Assembly: GCA_032718475.1 (NCBI GenBank)
Contig: JAUCBJ010003520.1
Coordinates: 1 to 48,588 of the forward strand
Direction: 5' to 3'
From: Nemertoderma westbladi
Lineage: Eukaryota > Xenacoelomorpha > Nemertodermatida > Nemertodermatidae
Length of the DNA stretch: 48,588 nt
Shown: positions 21,906 through 32,799 of the stretch, piece after piece
Position numbering within the stretch: the stretch's first letter is position 1
How the letters are laid out: every line of letters begins with the position of its first letter
Program-made: the position numbers and the translations under genes
Notes under the pieces: generated by a model
Told to the model about the DNA's origin: nothing
Seen by the model: only the letters and a program-made list of their open reading frames with translations
The model's database searches: none

Positions 21906-22268
21906 TTATAATAGATAATGAGGTGCAATCACCAAATAGACCACTTTATGAAATGTAAGAACAGTGCTAGTGCAGGAGTCGTATAATAGATGCATCTATT
22001 CAAAATTTACACTTAGATAAATTTAGTCCGTCACCCGATTCAGGATACCTTGTTTCCCCTTATTCAATTGTTTCTAGCTCAAAAATTTTTTCGCGCACCA
22101 ACCCTATTCAACATTATTGGTTTTTTCTGTAATAGCCTATAGTAAAACATTATTTTGTTAGAGGTGTGTGGTGGGGTATTTACACAAGTGCCATGTTGTT
22201 ATGCGCCTATCACAGTCAGTGCATGACGCCAAGTTACTCTTATTTTATATTGTGTTTGCATTTTTCAG
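21906..22268. other. Upstream region of the GPCR gene
   Basis: No coding sequence. The end, tgtttgcatttttcag (to 22268), is a good splice acceptor ten bases before the GPCR start codon, so an upstream untranslated exon may exist in or beyond this stretch. I cannot place it. Confidence 0.45.
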
Positions 22269-22277
22269 GTCTTTGGT

Positions 22278-22887
22278 ATGGCCTCAGTTAGCAATACTTC
22301 CGCCATTCTTCCGAACAGTTCGAACTTTGAACCGACACTTGAAGATATAATATTTACTATTGTCACATCCTCAATCTGGTTGCTAATATTAGCCCCAGCT
22401 CTAACTATCTACATCCTGATCATTATCAGTATCGCTAGAACCACCAGGTTTCACACTGTCTGCTATGTGATGATATTAACACTAACCCTTTGTGAGATAC
22501 TCAGCATGCAATACTACATCTACGGGGTAACTTTATCAGTAGCCAAGACTATTTATAACTATGATCTGTTAGACGAAGACACAAACCGTAGATTGTGCGC
22601 AGCTAAACTCTGTGTATTCTACTGCACGTTCTACTATAACATAGTCATTGGAATCAACCGTTTCTACTGTATTGTCTACTACAATCGATTCGACCCAGCT
22701 GTTAATCGTCGCATGGCATACGTAATGATGCCAACGGGACCATGCCTGTGTCTATTGATGCAGATACCGATGTACTTTGGTTGGGTAGATTTCCACTGGA
22801 GTCCCGATTACTGGGGTTGGACAGCCAACACAGTGGATTACCCATGGAGTGACCTGCAGAATTATCTACAGATGGGTTTGGTAGCTG
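22278..22887 (+). CDS. Seven-transmembrane receptor (serpentine Srx-like GPCR), exon 1 of coding region
   Basis: It encodes residues 1-203 and one base of the next codon. The N-terminus has two glycosylation sites (NTS at 6, NSS at 13). Likely membrane segments are at residues about 24-52, 61-83, 107-135 and 147-165, with the start of the fifth near 195. The third ends INRFYCIVYY: NRF at 127-129 stands where rhodopsin-like receptors have DRY, and an NRF form is typical of several nematode serpentine classes such as Srx. Cys107 at the top of the third segment could form the usual extracellular disulphide. The exon ends at a gtgagt donor (phase 1) at 22888. A splice acceptor ten bases upstream of the ATG suggests a 5' UTR exon. 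The ligand is unknown; chemoreception is only a guess from the family. Confidence 0.82.
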
Positions 22888-24966
22888 GTGAGTGACTGCC
22901 GTCTTTCATACAGTAAACGATTAATGCTTATTTGTAGTAAGTAGGCTTACTTTCAGTAATATTATTAATACTTATAATATTCTAGATAGGAACCAAGGCA
23001 ACTTGGGAAACATTTTGGAAGGGTTTTACATCTGAAGAATACTCATACCCATGAGGCATTCCTTGGCTTAACGAGCTTAAAAGATTCTCCCATTCATTAA
23101 TACTTATTTTTAATGTAGCCCATCCATATAGCCATGAGGTACAAAATTAGCATTGAAATAAATCCAACCATTAAAATAAATGTTTCTATATAAGTAGCAC
23201 AGCATACGTAGGTAGAGAATCAAATAATAATAATAATAATGATCTCTTTATTATTATTAAAGTTGTGACTTTATTGGTTAAATGCAAAGTGATACTGGCC
23301 GATTTTATTTAAAAACGATATCGATAATAATTGCATATAGTTCCTGTTCGAAAGCACTTAATACAATGATCGATTCTGCCTAAAGTATGTTGTTGCTCTA
23401 CTGTTAGTAGCTCTACTGTCATTTATCCATATCTTAATGGTTGCCAGGACTATTCTACCTCCTAACACCTGACATTATCCAATATCCAACTTTTATAGCT
23501 AAGATGGAAGGAAACAAAACTAGGAGATGGTTCCAGAACTAGACCACAGCTTTCTGTTAAGAACCGTGGAGGGCCAGATGAAAATGTGTTTTCCAGTGAA
23601 CTACAACAGGTCATCCTGATGAATCAACCAATCAGACAAGCGACTGTTAATAAATCATATGGGCCCAGTAATATTCAGTCTTTGAGTCCATGTGAATAGG
23701 CATTTATTCTGTGCTATTGAAAGGTTTAATATAAGTTAAATGTAACTGTACTGTAAGCTGCATAATTCCGAATCATCTGTATAATACTAATAACAATTAT
23801 CTATGCTAAAAGATAGCTGGAAATAATTAGGGCCCCAGCGTGCAATGGAGATAGCATGATATAGGGTGGATCAGCAAACCTACTTCACTACTGGGTAAAC
23901 TGCATTGTCTAGGCCTAATGATTTAGGAACCTTCAGACTGCCAGAATGCTTGGTAATTCCGGATACGAGGGAATTCGGCTGTTGAACAATTTTTCTATGC
24001 ATTATTATTCCACGTTTTACCAATACGGTTCATGAATCGCAACACATGATCTTGGATCCCAGGTTGTTACACATGCAATGGGAAGACTAGTACCGGTGCA
24101 GGAAGTGAATCTATACGAAGGCAGAGGTAGAAGCTGCAGATCAGTTGTACCACGAGGAAGAAACGTAGGGAGGTTGTAAATTCAACCAACATCCTCCTTA
24201 GCTACAGCCAAATCTGGACAGTGCTGTTCATGTTTATGTAAAAGATTCAACGAAGCAAGTAAGTTACACGTTCCTTCTCGACAGTTAGGCAATGATGAAA
24301 CAATGGTTTCGTCACCATGCTTCCACTCTCACCTTCCAGTGGTGCCGCCTAGGCCCACATCTTCTATTGGTCCCAGTCAGTCAGTAGATGGCGTATGTCA
24401 GTGTATGGTTGTTGGCCATGGTCATTCTGGAATTCTTCCCTGACAGTCTGGGGTTAGTACCAGTCAGACAGTAATGGTGGCATACTACTACTACTTTCAC
24501 TTCTACTTTCTACTACTACTACTACTGACTTTCTTGAGACGCATCTTAAAAGACACTGGCCTTGAAGGTGCGGATGAACGAGCCAATGTCATGGGTGATA
24601 GGGCGTTGTGGTGGCACAATTTTGTCGACAAACCGGCACAGCATTCTTAATATATATGTAATATATATATATAATACAGCTGCAATGCAGTATGCCGATC
24701 ATAGTAGTAGTAGTAATAATATTGTATATAACAATATTAAAAATTTAATATAGCTTTACTTATCATAAAATTACTTTATACTATGAAAATAAAATAATTT
24801 TGACGAATTTTTTGACTGTTTTATTACTTTTTTGTCAATTTTTTGTTATTGATAATTTTATTGACTTTATTTGGTCTGTTTTTTTCGGGTATTTTTATTG
24901 TTTACTTTTGCTCATTAACACTATTAACTATAGAATATTAAGGAATCTTTTATATTTTCTCATTAG
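22888..24966 (+). other. Intron of the GPCR gene (2079 bp, phase 1)
   Basis: It runs from gtgagt to tattttctcattag. It carries a LINE-A 3' fragment (24525-24716) preceded by an (act)n run at about 24508-24525, and otherwise AT-rich unassigned DNA. A microsatellite (taa)n lies at about 23224-23240. Confidence 0.78.
24525..24716 (+). mobile_element. LINE-A 3'-end fragment with (TAG)n tail, in GPCR intron
   Basis: It matches the last ~175 bp of the intact LINE-A (from gactttcttgagacgcat, 48341 in that copy) to the (TAG)n tail, with an expanded (AT)n stretch inserted after the stop codon (about 24651-24675). This is an ordinary strongly 5'-truncated LINE insertion. It lies on the same strand as the host gene and does not disturb the splice sites. 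Confidence 0.85.
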
Positions 24967-25337
24967 GTGTTTCATCGTTCATCGCCATCAACTACACCTA
25001 CATTGCAATATTTATCAGGAAGAAAAAACAGGCAGCAAAATCCAGTCGACAAGGCAACCGGAAGCGCAATGAGGATGCGACCATTGCCCTGCAGTTTGGC
25101 ATTATTTCATTGGGTTTATCATTGGCTGCAATTCTGTACTTTCTAATAATGTACGTTGGACTGAAGGAAGAAACACCTAGGAATACAAAACGGTATCTAA
25201 TGGGCTTTTCCAGTACAATGTGGTTAGCGAACTACTGTCTTGATGCTCCGGTATATATGACGTTTAACAAAACTTTGCGGGATGCTGTTCTTAGCTACTT
25301 CCGTCACCCGGTTGTAAAAGATTCAAGAAAGAAATGA
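24967..25337 (+). CDS. Seven-transmembrane receptor (serpentine Srx-like GPCR), last exon
   Basis: This exon begins after ctcattag, completes a Gly codon split by the phase 1 intron and continues for 122 codons to a TGA at 25335. It holds the rest of transmembrane segment 5 (FIAINYTYIAIFI), a basic third intracellular loop (RKKKQAAKSSRQGNRKR), segment 6 (about LQFGIISLGLSLAAILYFLI), segment 7 (about FSSTMWLANYCLDAPVYM) and a short basic tail. The end of segment 7, DAPVYMTFNKTLRDAV, resembles the NPxxY-(x)n-F region of rhodopsin-like receptors. Full protein 326 residues, a normal GPCR length. Confidence 0.82.
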
Positions 25338-25340
25338 CCT

Positions 25341-25346
25341 AATAAA
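25341..25346 (+). terminator. Poly(A) signal AATAAA for the GPCR gene
   Basis: AATAAA begins four bases after the stop codon, implying a very short 3' UTR. Confidence 0.65.
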
Positions 25347-25500
25347 CTCAGATTACAAAACTTTCATAAGAAAACGGATAAGCATTCATGTGAATTTTAT
25401 TTCTAAGGACATCTTAATATTACTCAGTGTTAGACCTCCTAGGGTAGGCGTTGTGATAAAGATGGAAAGTATAACTTTCTTTGACTTTGTTTTACTTAGG

Positions 25501-25954
25501 CATTGAGACACCTCCAATGTTATATAGTGTCTGGTTGGAGATGTGTGCATTGTACTTGTGAACACAGTGAACCCGGCGTAGCATTCTTGTGAATGTGCCA
25601 TCCAGAGATTTGGTGTCATCAGCAGTTAGGGCCCAGCATGGACGGACACCCATAGAGGAGTACTGGAACTACTGCTGCTCTAAATAATCTGACCTTAAGT
25701 TTCCGATTAATTCTATGTGACTTCCAAATCCTGGAAAGCCTATTCAAGGCTGCCCATGCCTTTCCCTTACGTATTCCTTTCCCTTCCCTGACTTTCGGAT
25801 CCATCATCCAAACTACAGAAGTCATCCACATGCTCAAGCACACCATTCATAGAACATTTCCTGAGGACTTTCGAAGTTAACTGTCAAAATTTTGGTCTTT
25901 TGGGAGTTAACAAAAAGACCAACTAAGTCATCAGCAAAGACTAGATCAGTTAGG
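25501..25954 (-). mobile_element. LINE-A fragment, - strand, without 3' end
   Basis: On the - strand this corresponds to LINE-A from about 47675 to about 48205, with an internal deletion of about 100 bp at the FADD-side junction (near 25925). It starts at the FADD region and ends within the C-terminal domain. The (TAG)n tail is missing, so it did not arise as a simple 5'-truncated insertion or has since been rearranged. Several stops are present. It lies 150 bp downstream of the GPCR gene in the opposite orientation. Confidence 0.85.
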
Positions 25955-26062
25955 TGATGGGGACAGTGATGAGTGATGGGAGCTGTTCTGCTGTTGTCCT
26001 GTATCCAAACAGTATGAATGTGAAATGCTTCACGGAAATTCAACAGCAATTCAATATTATGA
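25955..26062. other. Short unassigned spacer
   Basis: It separates LINE-A debris from the MITE-M copy at 26063. Nothing recognised. Confidence 0.35.
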
Positions 26063-26293
26063 AAATAACGCTCCGCGACAACCAACAACTCAGCCAACAA
26101 TCACAGCCAACAACAACAAATATGAAACTGCGACCTACTTTGATGCCTCTCTTTATTATCTTGGTTAGAATAAAATTCCACTATAACCTGCTGCTCCTTT
26201 TCCCCAATTGATAATTAGCATTAATTATCAACGTCATTAATGTTTGTCAGCTTTGGTTGTCTGTTGTCGTTTGTCTGCGTAACGTTTACACCC
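26063..26293 (-). mobile_element. MITE-M copy, degraded at one end
   Basis: The right end reads GCGTAACGTTTACACCC, the terminal repeat of MITE-M. The core ggttagaataaaattccact and the CCTTTTCCCCAATTGATAA-type segment are present. The left end is degraded (aacgctccgcgacaacc). There is no coding content. Confidence 0.72.
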
Positions 26294-26516
26294 TGCAATA
26301 TAGGAATATTTGTTTTTTTGTATCAGCAATGGTCAATAGAATGCTCAGGGAGCTCACGGCATTGGTAAAACGAATGGGAAGATTGCTGATGAGCTGAAGC
26401 TGGTTAATATGTTGCTGGGTCAGCTCATTGAATTACAAAGGAAATGTTTGCTAAACTGTTTGCTAAATGCTACTACAAAGTGTGTTTGCTCAATTACCCT
26501 CTATCATAACAGACTA
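26294..26516. other. Unassigned spacer
   Basis: Nothing recognised between the MITE-M copy and the LINE-A fragment. Confidence 0.35.
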
Positions 26517-27236
26517 TCATAAATCGCATCAGGGATCCCATTGAGAGAATGCTACATGGAAATCAGAATGGGTTCCATAAAGGTCGTGGGACCATGGAGC
26601 CCATTTTGGCATTTAGAAGGATATTTGAAGAGTTATGAAACAAGAAAGACAGGCATCTGGCTGTTATCTTTGTTGACTTCTTCAAGGCCTTTGATTCAGT
26701 CTCTCGCTCACGTATGTTCAGCATACTTTCATTATATGGGATTCCTGATGAAATTATTGCAGCAATCAGATCAGTATACGATGGTTCGACAACATTTGTG
26801 TCTACTGTTGATGGTGACACAGAACCATTTGAAGTGTTATGGGGCGTCCTCCAAGGAGACACACTTGCACCATTCGTGTTCATAATTGTGGTTGAATATG
26901 TTCTACAGATGTCTTTAGATCATCATAATGATGATGGGGTGATGGTAACTCCACCTACTGGCTCCAGAAATAGAGGAAATCCTACCAAGTACCTAACTGA
27001 TCTAGAATTTGCTGGTGACTTACGAGTACTTTCAGAATCACTAGAGGGAGCCCAACGGCTCCTCTGCTCATTAGAACAGGCTGCTTCTAGTGTTGGTCTT
27101 TTTATTAACTCCAAAAAGACCAAAATTTTGACAGTTAACTTTGAAAGTCCTCAGCAAGTCTCTGATCGGATGAGCCTAAGCTCAAAGGATGGTATACTCG
27201 AGCATGTGGATGACTTCTGTTACCTGGGATCATGGA
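26517..27236 (+). mobile_element. LINE-A fragment, RT domain piece
   Basis: It corresponds to about 47200-47912 of the intact LINE-A: from the residues around NRIRDPIER, through the palm motif FVDFFKAFDS, QGDTLAPF and the FADD region (here FAGD, a lost catalytic aspartate, near 27009) to YLGSW. A stop near 26637 breaks it early on. It ends abruptly at gggatcatgg and is directly followed by a second LINE-A piece from further upstream in the element. Confidence 0.87.
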
Positions 27237-27535
27237 CGACAACAAGAGTCCCATAAGAAATGAAAACAAACAAATTGGTGCCAGTTCCCAAGAAGGGCAA
27301 CCTAACACTCTATGGTTCTTTTCGGGGAATCTCATTGATCTCGATTGCTGCAAAGCTATACAATAGAATTCTATTAAATCGCATCAGGGATCCCATTGAG
27401 AGAATGCTCCGTGGAAATCAGAATGGGTTCCGTAAAGGACGTGGGACCATGGAGCCCATTTTGGCACTTAGAAGGATAATAAAGAAGAAAGAAAAAGAAA
27501 GAGAAAGACAGGCATCTGGCTGTTATCGTTATTTG
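27237..27535 (+). mobile_element. LINE-A fragment, upstream piece placed downstream (permuted)
   Basis: It corresponds to about 47064-47345 of the intact LINE-A and overlaps the start of the previous fragment in element coordinates. It begins at the acaacaagagtcccat segment (residues TTRVP) and continues through RKGRGTMEPILALRRII, then degenerates into an aaagaaagaaa-rich run (about 27480-27512). The order is therefore C-terminal piece first, N-terminal piece second, on the same strand. Confidence 0.85.
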
Positions 27536-28265
27536 TTATCATTGCATTATGTGATAACAGAACGATAATATTTTCATTCATGCTCATTCAGGTATATAGC
27601 TACTAATAATTCAATTCAAGCATAATTCAGTACCAACAACCACTGGGTGCTGGGTGTACCAGGAAACCAGGAGCAATTTTACAGATCTATAAGATTTTAT
27701 GTATCCTATGATGCTTTGTAAATAAATGTTTTTTATGTTAAATACTTCCTGTAAATGCAATTTGTGTATACCTGTCAGGTATTTTTATTGAGTGGATGAT
27801 ATATTGAATTTCCTGTGTAACATATATTTTTAATTTGATTTAATTGTTCGCATGTATATATTATATTAACAAAAACTCTATAATCTCTCTCAACACAAAC
27901 CATACATGTGTCAGGTGGTTTACCAATTAATATTTCTTTCAATTCTATTTTTCCAATAAATATATAAACCACTTAAAGTCAGTTAAAAAATAGCTACTAT
28001 TATTATTATGAATATTATCATTATATGTATTATATATCCGTTAATATCTTTGTAATATTTGCAAATAAACTTATAATTGATCTCATGGTAACCGGGTTTT
28101 AAGAAGTGCTCGTCCGATTCTCTGGCTAGAAAGTGACTTAGGTGGGATAGGTCCAGGTTCATAGACTTTTACAGGATTATTCTAGAAACTGATGATCGAA
28201 TAAGATAACCTCTAAGGCTTACTTAAGCAAGTTAATACTTGTTCTCCACCATGGCATTGGTGATC
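27536..28265. other. AT-rich intergenic stretch
   Basis: No gene or repeat recognised. Confidence 0.4.
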
Positions 28266-28893
28266 TTCAGTGGTCACAAGATCAAGATAGACCATATTCT
28301 GTTTGTAAGAAATACAGGAGCTCTGTACAGGACTATACTTTTGTTTGCTCTTTGCACATTCATCAACAATCATCATGTTATTCTGGCTAAGGTAAGACTT
28401 AGTCTCCGCGCTAGCAGAACTAAGAAATCTATTTTGCCACAACATGACTGGTCCTCTCTAATGCAACAACCCAGTGTGAGATCCAGCTTCACACTAGAGC
28501 TTAGCAACCGAGGAAACAGATCATTATGAGAGCTAAACTGCCTTCATAGAGGCACTTGAGGCAGCAGTTGCAGAAAAAGTTATTGTATTCCCTTGAAGAA
28601 GAATAAAGGCACCCTGGACTGATCACAAAATTCGGATGTGCCGAGAAGATCTCAGTAAGGCACAGGAAGAATAACGGACTACAGCGGTCAAGAATGCAGT
28701 TAATGCTGCACTTCACCTATGTCCCTGAATAGGCAGTACTCTGATAAACTACAGGAGCTAATCAACCAACAGGTTGACGCCATTAATGATGCCGATGACA
28801 ACAGGCAATCAAAGCATGTGAATAGATCAACTTGCTTACTGGGCGGAAAACCCAATCAATGACCAAGGTTAAGGCAGAATCACCAGTCAATTA
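28266..28893 (+). mobile_element. LINE-A fragment, endonuclease end and linker (older copy)
   Basis: It corresponds to about 46150-46795 of the intact LINE-A, from GHKSQIDHILFRRK (here GHKIKIDHILFVRN) to the linker ahead of the RT. The copy is more diverged than others, with several stops and small indels. It ends at a G-rich run (28901-28922) that marks the edge of an inserted short element. LINE-A resumes at 29171. Confidence 0.83.
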
Positions 28894-28976
28894 TGCAGAT
28901 GGGGGGTGGGGGGGGGGGGGGGAAACGTTTGCAGATAGGGGGGAAACTGGACACAATAAAAATTCATCCCTCTCCA

Positions 28977-29159
28977 GGGGAAATTGGACGCAAATAACAG
29001 CTGATTACTCTCAAAAATAAAACTGTAATATTGCGTTTAGTTTATTGTTTTGGTTAAAATAACGTTCCACTGTAACCTGCTCCTTTCCCTAGGTTGAGAA
29101 TTTAACATTGAGGCGGCATATTAATTCGCCAAGGTGGGATTTGCGTCCAGTTCCACCCC
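28977..29159. mobile_element. Short inverted-repeat element with MITE-M-like core, inserted in LINE-A
   Basis: The left end GGGGAAATTGGACGCAAAT and the right end ATTTGCGTCCAGTTCCACCCC are imperfect inverted repeats about 180 bp apart. The interior holds tttattgttttggttaaaat and actgtaacctgctcctttcc, the same core found in MITE-M, but the termini differ. It lies between two parts of one LINE-A copy. Confidence 0.75.
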
Positions 29160-29170
29160 TGTCTCTAATT

Positions 29171-29384
29171 ATGACAGGGTATTTTACAGGGTATTCGGAT
29201 AATTGAAGAGTTATCAAAAAAGGAAGACAGACATCTGGCTGTTATTTTTGTTGACTTCTTCAAGACCTTTCATTCAGTCTCTAGTTCATGTATGTTCAGC
29301 ATACTTTCATTATATGGGATTCCTGATGAAATTATTACTGTAATCAGATCAGTATACGATGGTTCAACAACATTTGTGTCTACT
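29171..29384 (+). mobile_element. Continuation of the older LINE-A copy (RT palm region)
   Basis: It contains aatgacaggg-like sequence, then jumps to the palm region (IIEELSKKEDRHLAVIFVDF-like, with KTFHS in place of KAFDS) and ends at tgtgtctact (about 29384). With 28266-28893 it forms one copy that has internal deletions and an inserted MITE. Confidence 0.8.
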
Positions 29385-29884
29385 CAAGGTAAAAAGCCTG
29401 GGTTGGGCTGGGCTGCAGGATTTAATGCACTTTTCCCAAACAGTGCTGCTCTGCCTAGGGATCGAACCACGGACTCATGATTGGAATACCAGAAATGTCA
29501 CTAATAGATATGGTGAGGTTGTTTGTGATACTAAAACAGTATTTATAAAAAAAATTCATCAATATGATTATAATATGTTGTTGGAATTTGATCTTAGAAA
29601 AAAATAAATTATGCTGCAATCTTTGTGTGTTTGATCCTTGGATGAACTTTTGAATAAAAATTAATATAATTAATTCAATTGTATATATCTTTAAAAGTTT
29701 TTACAAATAACATGATTCATGGCACCTTGTTACCCCTTATCCAATTGTTACTAATCGAACAGTAATTGTTTCGTGCACCAACTCTATTATCTTAGCCAGA
29801 GGAATGGAATTCGAGGTTTTGTCATAGATTTTTTGGAATCTCTGTAACTTTTTATTCAAATGTATTTTTTATGTCAAAAATATG
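29385..29884. other. Unassigned spacer
   Basis: No supported gene; frames at 29292-29607 are LINE-A residue plus chance extension. Confidence 0.35.
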
Positions 29885-30172
29885 GGAAGCACTAAACATC
29901 AGCTAGAAGAGACAACAACGCATTAAAGTAGCCTATGGTTCAATACCACCTGCATCAACTATTCTACTTGAACGCATATTAAGATTCAGTGGCCACTGCT
30001 GGAGAAGTGAAGACGAGGTCATACCAAATCTAATTTTCAGGTAACCAGCACAAGGTAAACATTCCCATGGATGACCATCTATAATAGATATAGACTGACT
30101 TGATAACTGGACTATGGAAACTCTGGAAATGGTCAAATAAGGAAACTGGGAAAGCCTGGAAGGTCCTTGGCA
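29885..30172 (+). pseudogene. LINE-B C-terminal fragment
   Basis: It aligns with LINE-B 17762-18055: agcactaaacatcagct, then agattcagtggccactgctgg (ILRFSGHCWRSEDEVIPNL-like), then kerwkal-like end blocks, but with numerous stops and indels. Neither the RT nor the (TAG)n tail is present. Confidence 0.75.
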
Positions 30173-31010
30173 GTAGGCAATATTGAATAATGTTAAAAGT
30201 AAGTGAGGCTAACTAGATTCCAACTGGATTATATCACATGTCCATAACAAGAAGGTCATTTTCTGGACGGTTTCCTAATCAAAACGTTTGCAATTAATGG
30301 ATTACCTCGGGTATTTTTAAACGCATCATTGGGTTCTTTGCAGGACGATGTATTAGATTACCATGCAGAGTCCAGGTTGCAGTGATTGTCAAAGCTTTTA
30401 ATTCAATCGAGCTGTACTTTAGGGAATGCATTTGGCCTATTGTGTAGATGAACTGGTAACCCAATTAACACAATAATCCAGCACAATCTATTGTTCCTTT
30501 GTAGTACTCTGACATACTGACACGGGTCACGGGATAACATCCAGGCATCTATTATTTCGCAATTTTCTTTCCATAATTATTTGTGAACCATGACCTACTA
30601 TTGTGGTTTTACAACAGGTTATGCGTGACCAGTTGAAAAAAATAAAATATTTCATTAAATATTATTTTACATTATCACAGAATTTCAGCTGACAAACCTT
30701 ATACATACATCCCTATAATGAAGGCATAATATCCTGTGATGATTATGATGCAATCAGATGGCATTGTACGTAAACTCATGGGGTGGGGTTTTTGTGCCAA
30801 TTCAAATGTGTTGCTCTCAAACTGAGTTGAGAACAAATAAACTATGTTATCAATCACCGAAACAGAAACCAAAATCTTGTGATTAGTGAAGTAAAATTTC
30901 AATGAAATAAAATATGAAATTATTTCAACTTTTGGTATCACAACCACTCGACTGCTTCCTACAATTGAACAAATACTGAAACTGAACATAACATACCGTG
31001 TGACGTGGGG
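30173..31010. other. Intergenic stretch
   Basis: No gene supported. The - strand frame at 30699-31232 runs across two different mobile repeats and owes its proline run to the G homopolymer at 31171-31198. Confidence 0.4.
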
Positions 31011-31167
31011 GGGTGTAAACTTTTCTACGCTGACAACTGACATCCGACAACCACTGCGACAGCGACAAATATGAATCAGTAATCTGTTCTCATTACTATC
31101 GTTTATTGTTTTGCTTAGAATAAAATTCCACTGTAACTTATTCCTTTCCCTCCATTGATAATTAATA

Positions 31168-31198
<31 letters not shown>

Positions 31199-31933
31199 TA
31201 CACCATTTTCGGACAACTCTTCGATTTATCACTCTCAGCGTTTCAAAATTGTTTGGTTTTGGCTAAAATTTGGCATATAGGTGCTATTGATATAGGTGCT
31301 AAGATGCTATTCTACATGACAGGTCAGAAATTTTTTTTTCGCTATTTAATATTAGTTAATACTAGTTAACGATAAAAAAACTTGGTTGCGCTTAAAACCC
31401 TAAGGATTTTACAGTTTTGAACCTAATCACATGAAAGTTTTTTTATATGATAGATCAAAGATGGGGCAACATAACTACTGTATCATGCGAAATTTTGTAA
31501 AAATAATAGGTGGCGCTGCAAATTTATGCTAATTTTTCGGTTTTTTATAAATAGTATTAAATTTTATTAACAAAATATTTCGAAAAGTTGTCGGATACTT
31601 TTATGCAGGGTGGCTATCTAGACACCCACAGGAAGTTTCAGACTAATTCCTCAAAAATTGTAGAAGTAGTAGGGTTTTGAAGTTGACAATTTCATGAAAA
31701 AAATATTTGGAGATAATCGACCTTTCATTATACATAGTAATAGTAATTCAATAGGATTCCCTAAATGGAAATTTACATAACTTGAAAACTAAAAGAGCTA
31801 TTAAATAGCGGTTTTCAGATTTGGAAACACCATTTAATGGTGCATTATAACAGACCATAAAAAAATTCGATATATTTTGGACCAAAATGGTGTACCCCCC
31901 CCCTTAATTGTCGCTTTTAGTTGCGTTTACACC
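31011..31933. mobile_element. MITE-M copy interrupted by a second inverted-repeat element
   Basis: The left end GGGTGTAAAC (31011) and the right end GCGTTTACACC (about 31923-31933) match the MITE-M termini. The core tttattgttttgcttagaat and tccactgtaacttattcctt is at 31096-31150. The element is split at 31170 by a 733-bp insertion, after which MITE-M continues with ttaattgtcgc. Confidence 0.8.
31171..31903. mobile_element. Inverted-repeat element with G-homopolymer ends (733 bp), TTA target duplication
   Basis: The left end is 28 G followed by TACACCATTTTCGG. The right end is the complement, CCAAAATGGTGTA followed by 9 C. TTA lies directly outside both ends (31168-31170, 31904-31906). A 3-bp TWA duplication and G-rich termini are features of the PIF/Harbinger superfamily, so I suggest a non-autonomous relative. 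There is no transposase; the interior is AT-rich. The long G run may have expanded after insertion. Confidence 0.78.
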
Positions 31934-32142
31934 TTTGCACTGTTAGCCGATCCAGTAAACAAAATAAAAACCCAGTCGAACAAATTTATCCTGAATAATA
32001 AATAAGCTGATATAATTAGTAGCAAATGAACCCAATCTAGACCGAAAAAAAATTGACTATTTCAAAATTTCATAATTCAAAAATCATTTCCACTGACACA
32101 CAAACCTCACCCCATGAGTTTACAGTGCCATCCTGAGATGGA
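31934..32142. other. Spacer before tandem array
   Basis: Nothing recognised. Confidence 0.35.
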
Positions 32143-32755
32143 AGGGTTTACTGTGGAAGATCACCGTTTACTGTGGAAGATCACCCATGGTGGTGAACAG
32201 GCATTCCTTTAGGAACCAGAGTGGAAGTGTTTACTGTGGAAGATCACCCGTGGTGGTGAACAGGCATTCCTTTAGGAAACAGAGTGGAAGGATTTACTGT
32301 GGAAGATCACCCATGGTGGTGAACAGGCATTCCTTTAGAAAACATAATGGAAGGGTTTCTGTGGAAGATCACCCATGATGGTGTACAGGCATTCATTTGG
32401 GAAACAGAGTGGAAGGATTTACTGTGGAAGATCACCCATGGTGGTGAACAGGCATTCCTTTAGGAAACAGAGTGGAAGGGTTTACTGTGGAAGATCACCC
32501 ATGGTGGTGAACAGGCATTCCTTTAGAAAACATAATGGAAGGGTTTCTGTGGAAGATCACCCATGATGGTGTACAGGCATTCATTTGGGAAACAGAGTGG
32601 AAGGATTTACTGTGGAAGATCACCCATGGTGGTGAACAGGCATTCCTTTAGGAAACAGAGTGGAAGGATTTACTGTGGAAGATCACCCATGGTGGTGAAC
32701 AGGCATTCCTTTAGGAAACAGAGTGGAAGGGTTTACTGTGGAAGATCATCCATTC
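32143..32755 (+). repeat. 63-bp tandem array with 188-bp higher-order unit
   Basis: The unit is 63 bp (contains atcacccatggtggtgaaca, then ggcattcctttaggaaacag and gtttactgtgg), in about nine complete copies plus partial ones at the left. Every third unit is a variant: it has aaacataatgg in place of aaacagagtgg and gtttctgtgg in place of gtttactgtgg (one base shorter). The unit after it has catgatggtgtaca and tcatttgggaaac. The larger period is therefore 188 bp (63+63+62), and the 1-bp loss shifts the frame each time. Confidence 0.93.
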
Positions 32756-32799
32756 AATAGCATTCATTACTGGGTCCTCTCTATCACGTTTTCATGAGC

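Noticed and set aside
30699-31232. 177-codon minus-strand frame with a proline run
   Set aside because: The prolines come from a G homopolymer at a transposon end, and the frame crosses two unrelated repeats.
32187-32760. Possible repeat protein, or CRISPR-like array
   Set aside because: Each frame closes after three units because of a 1-bp loss in every third unit, there is no flanking coding sequence, and the repeats are contiguous without unique spacers.
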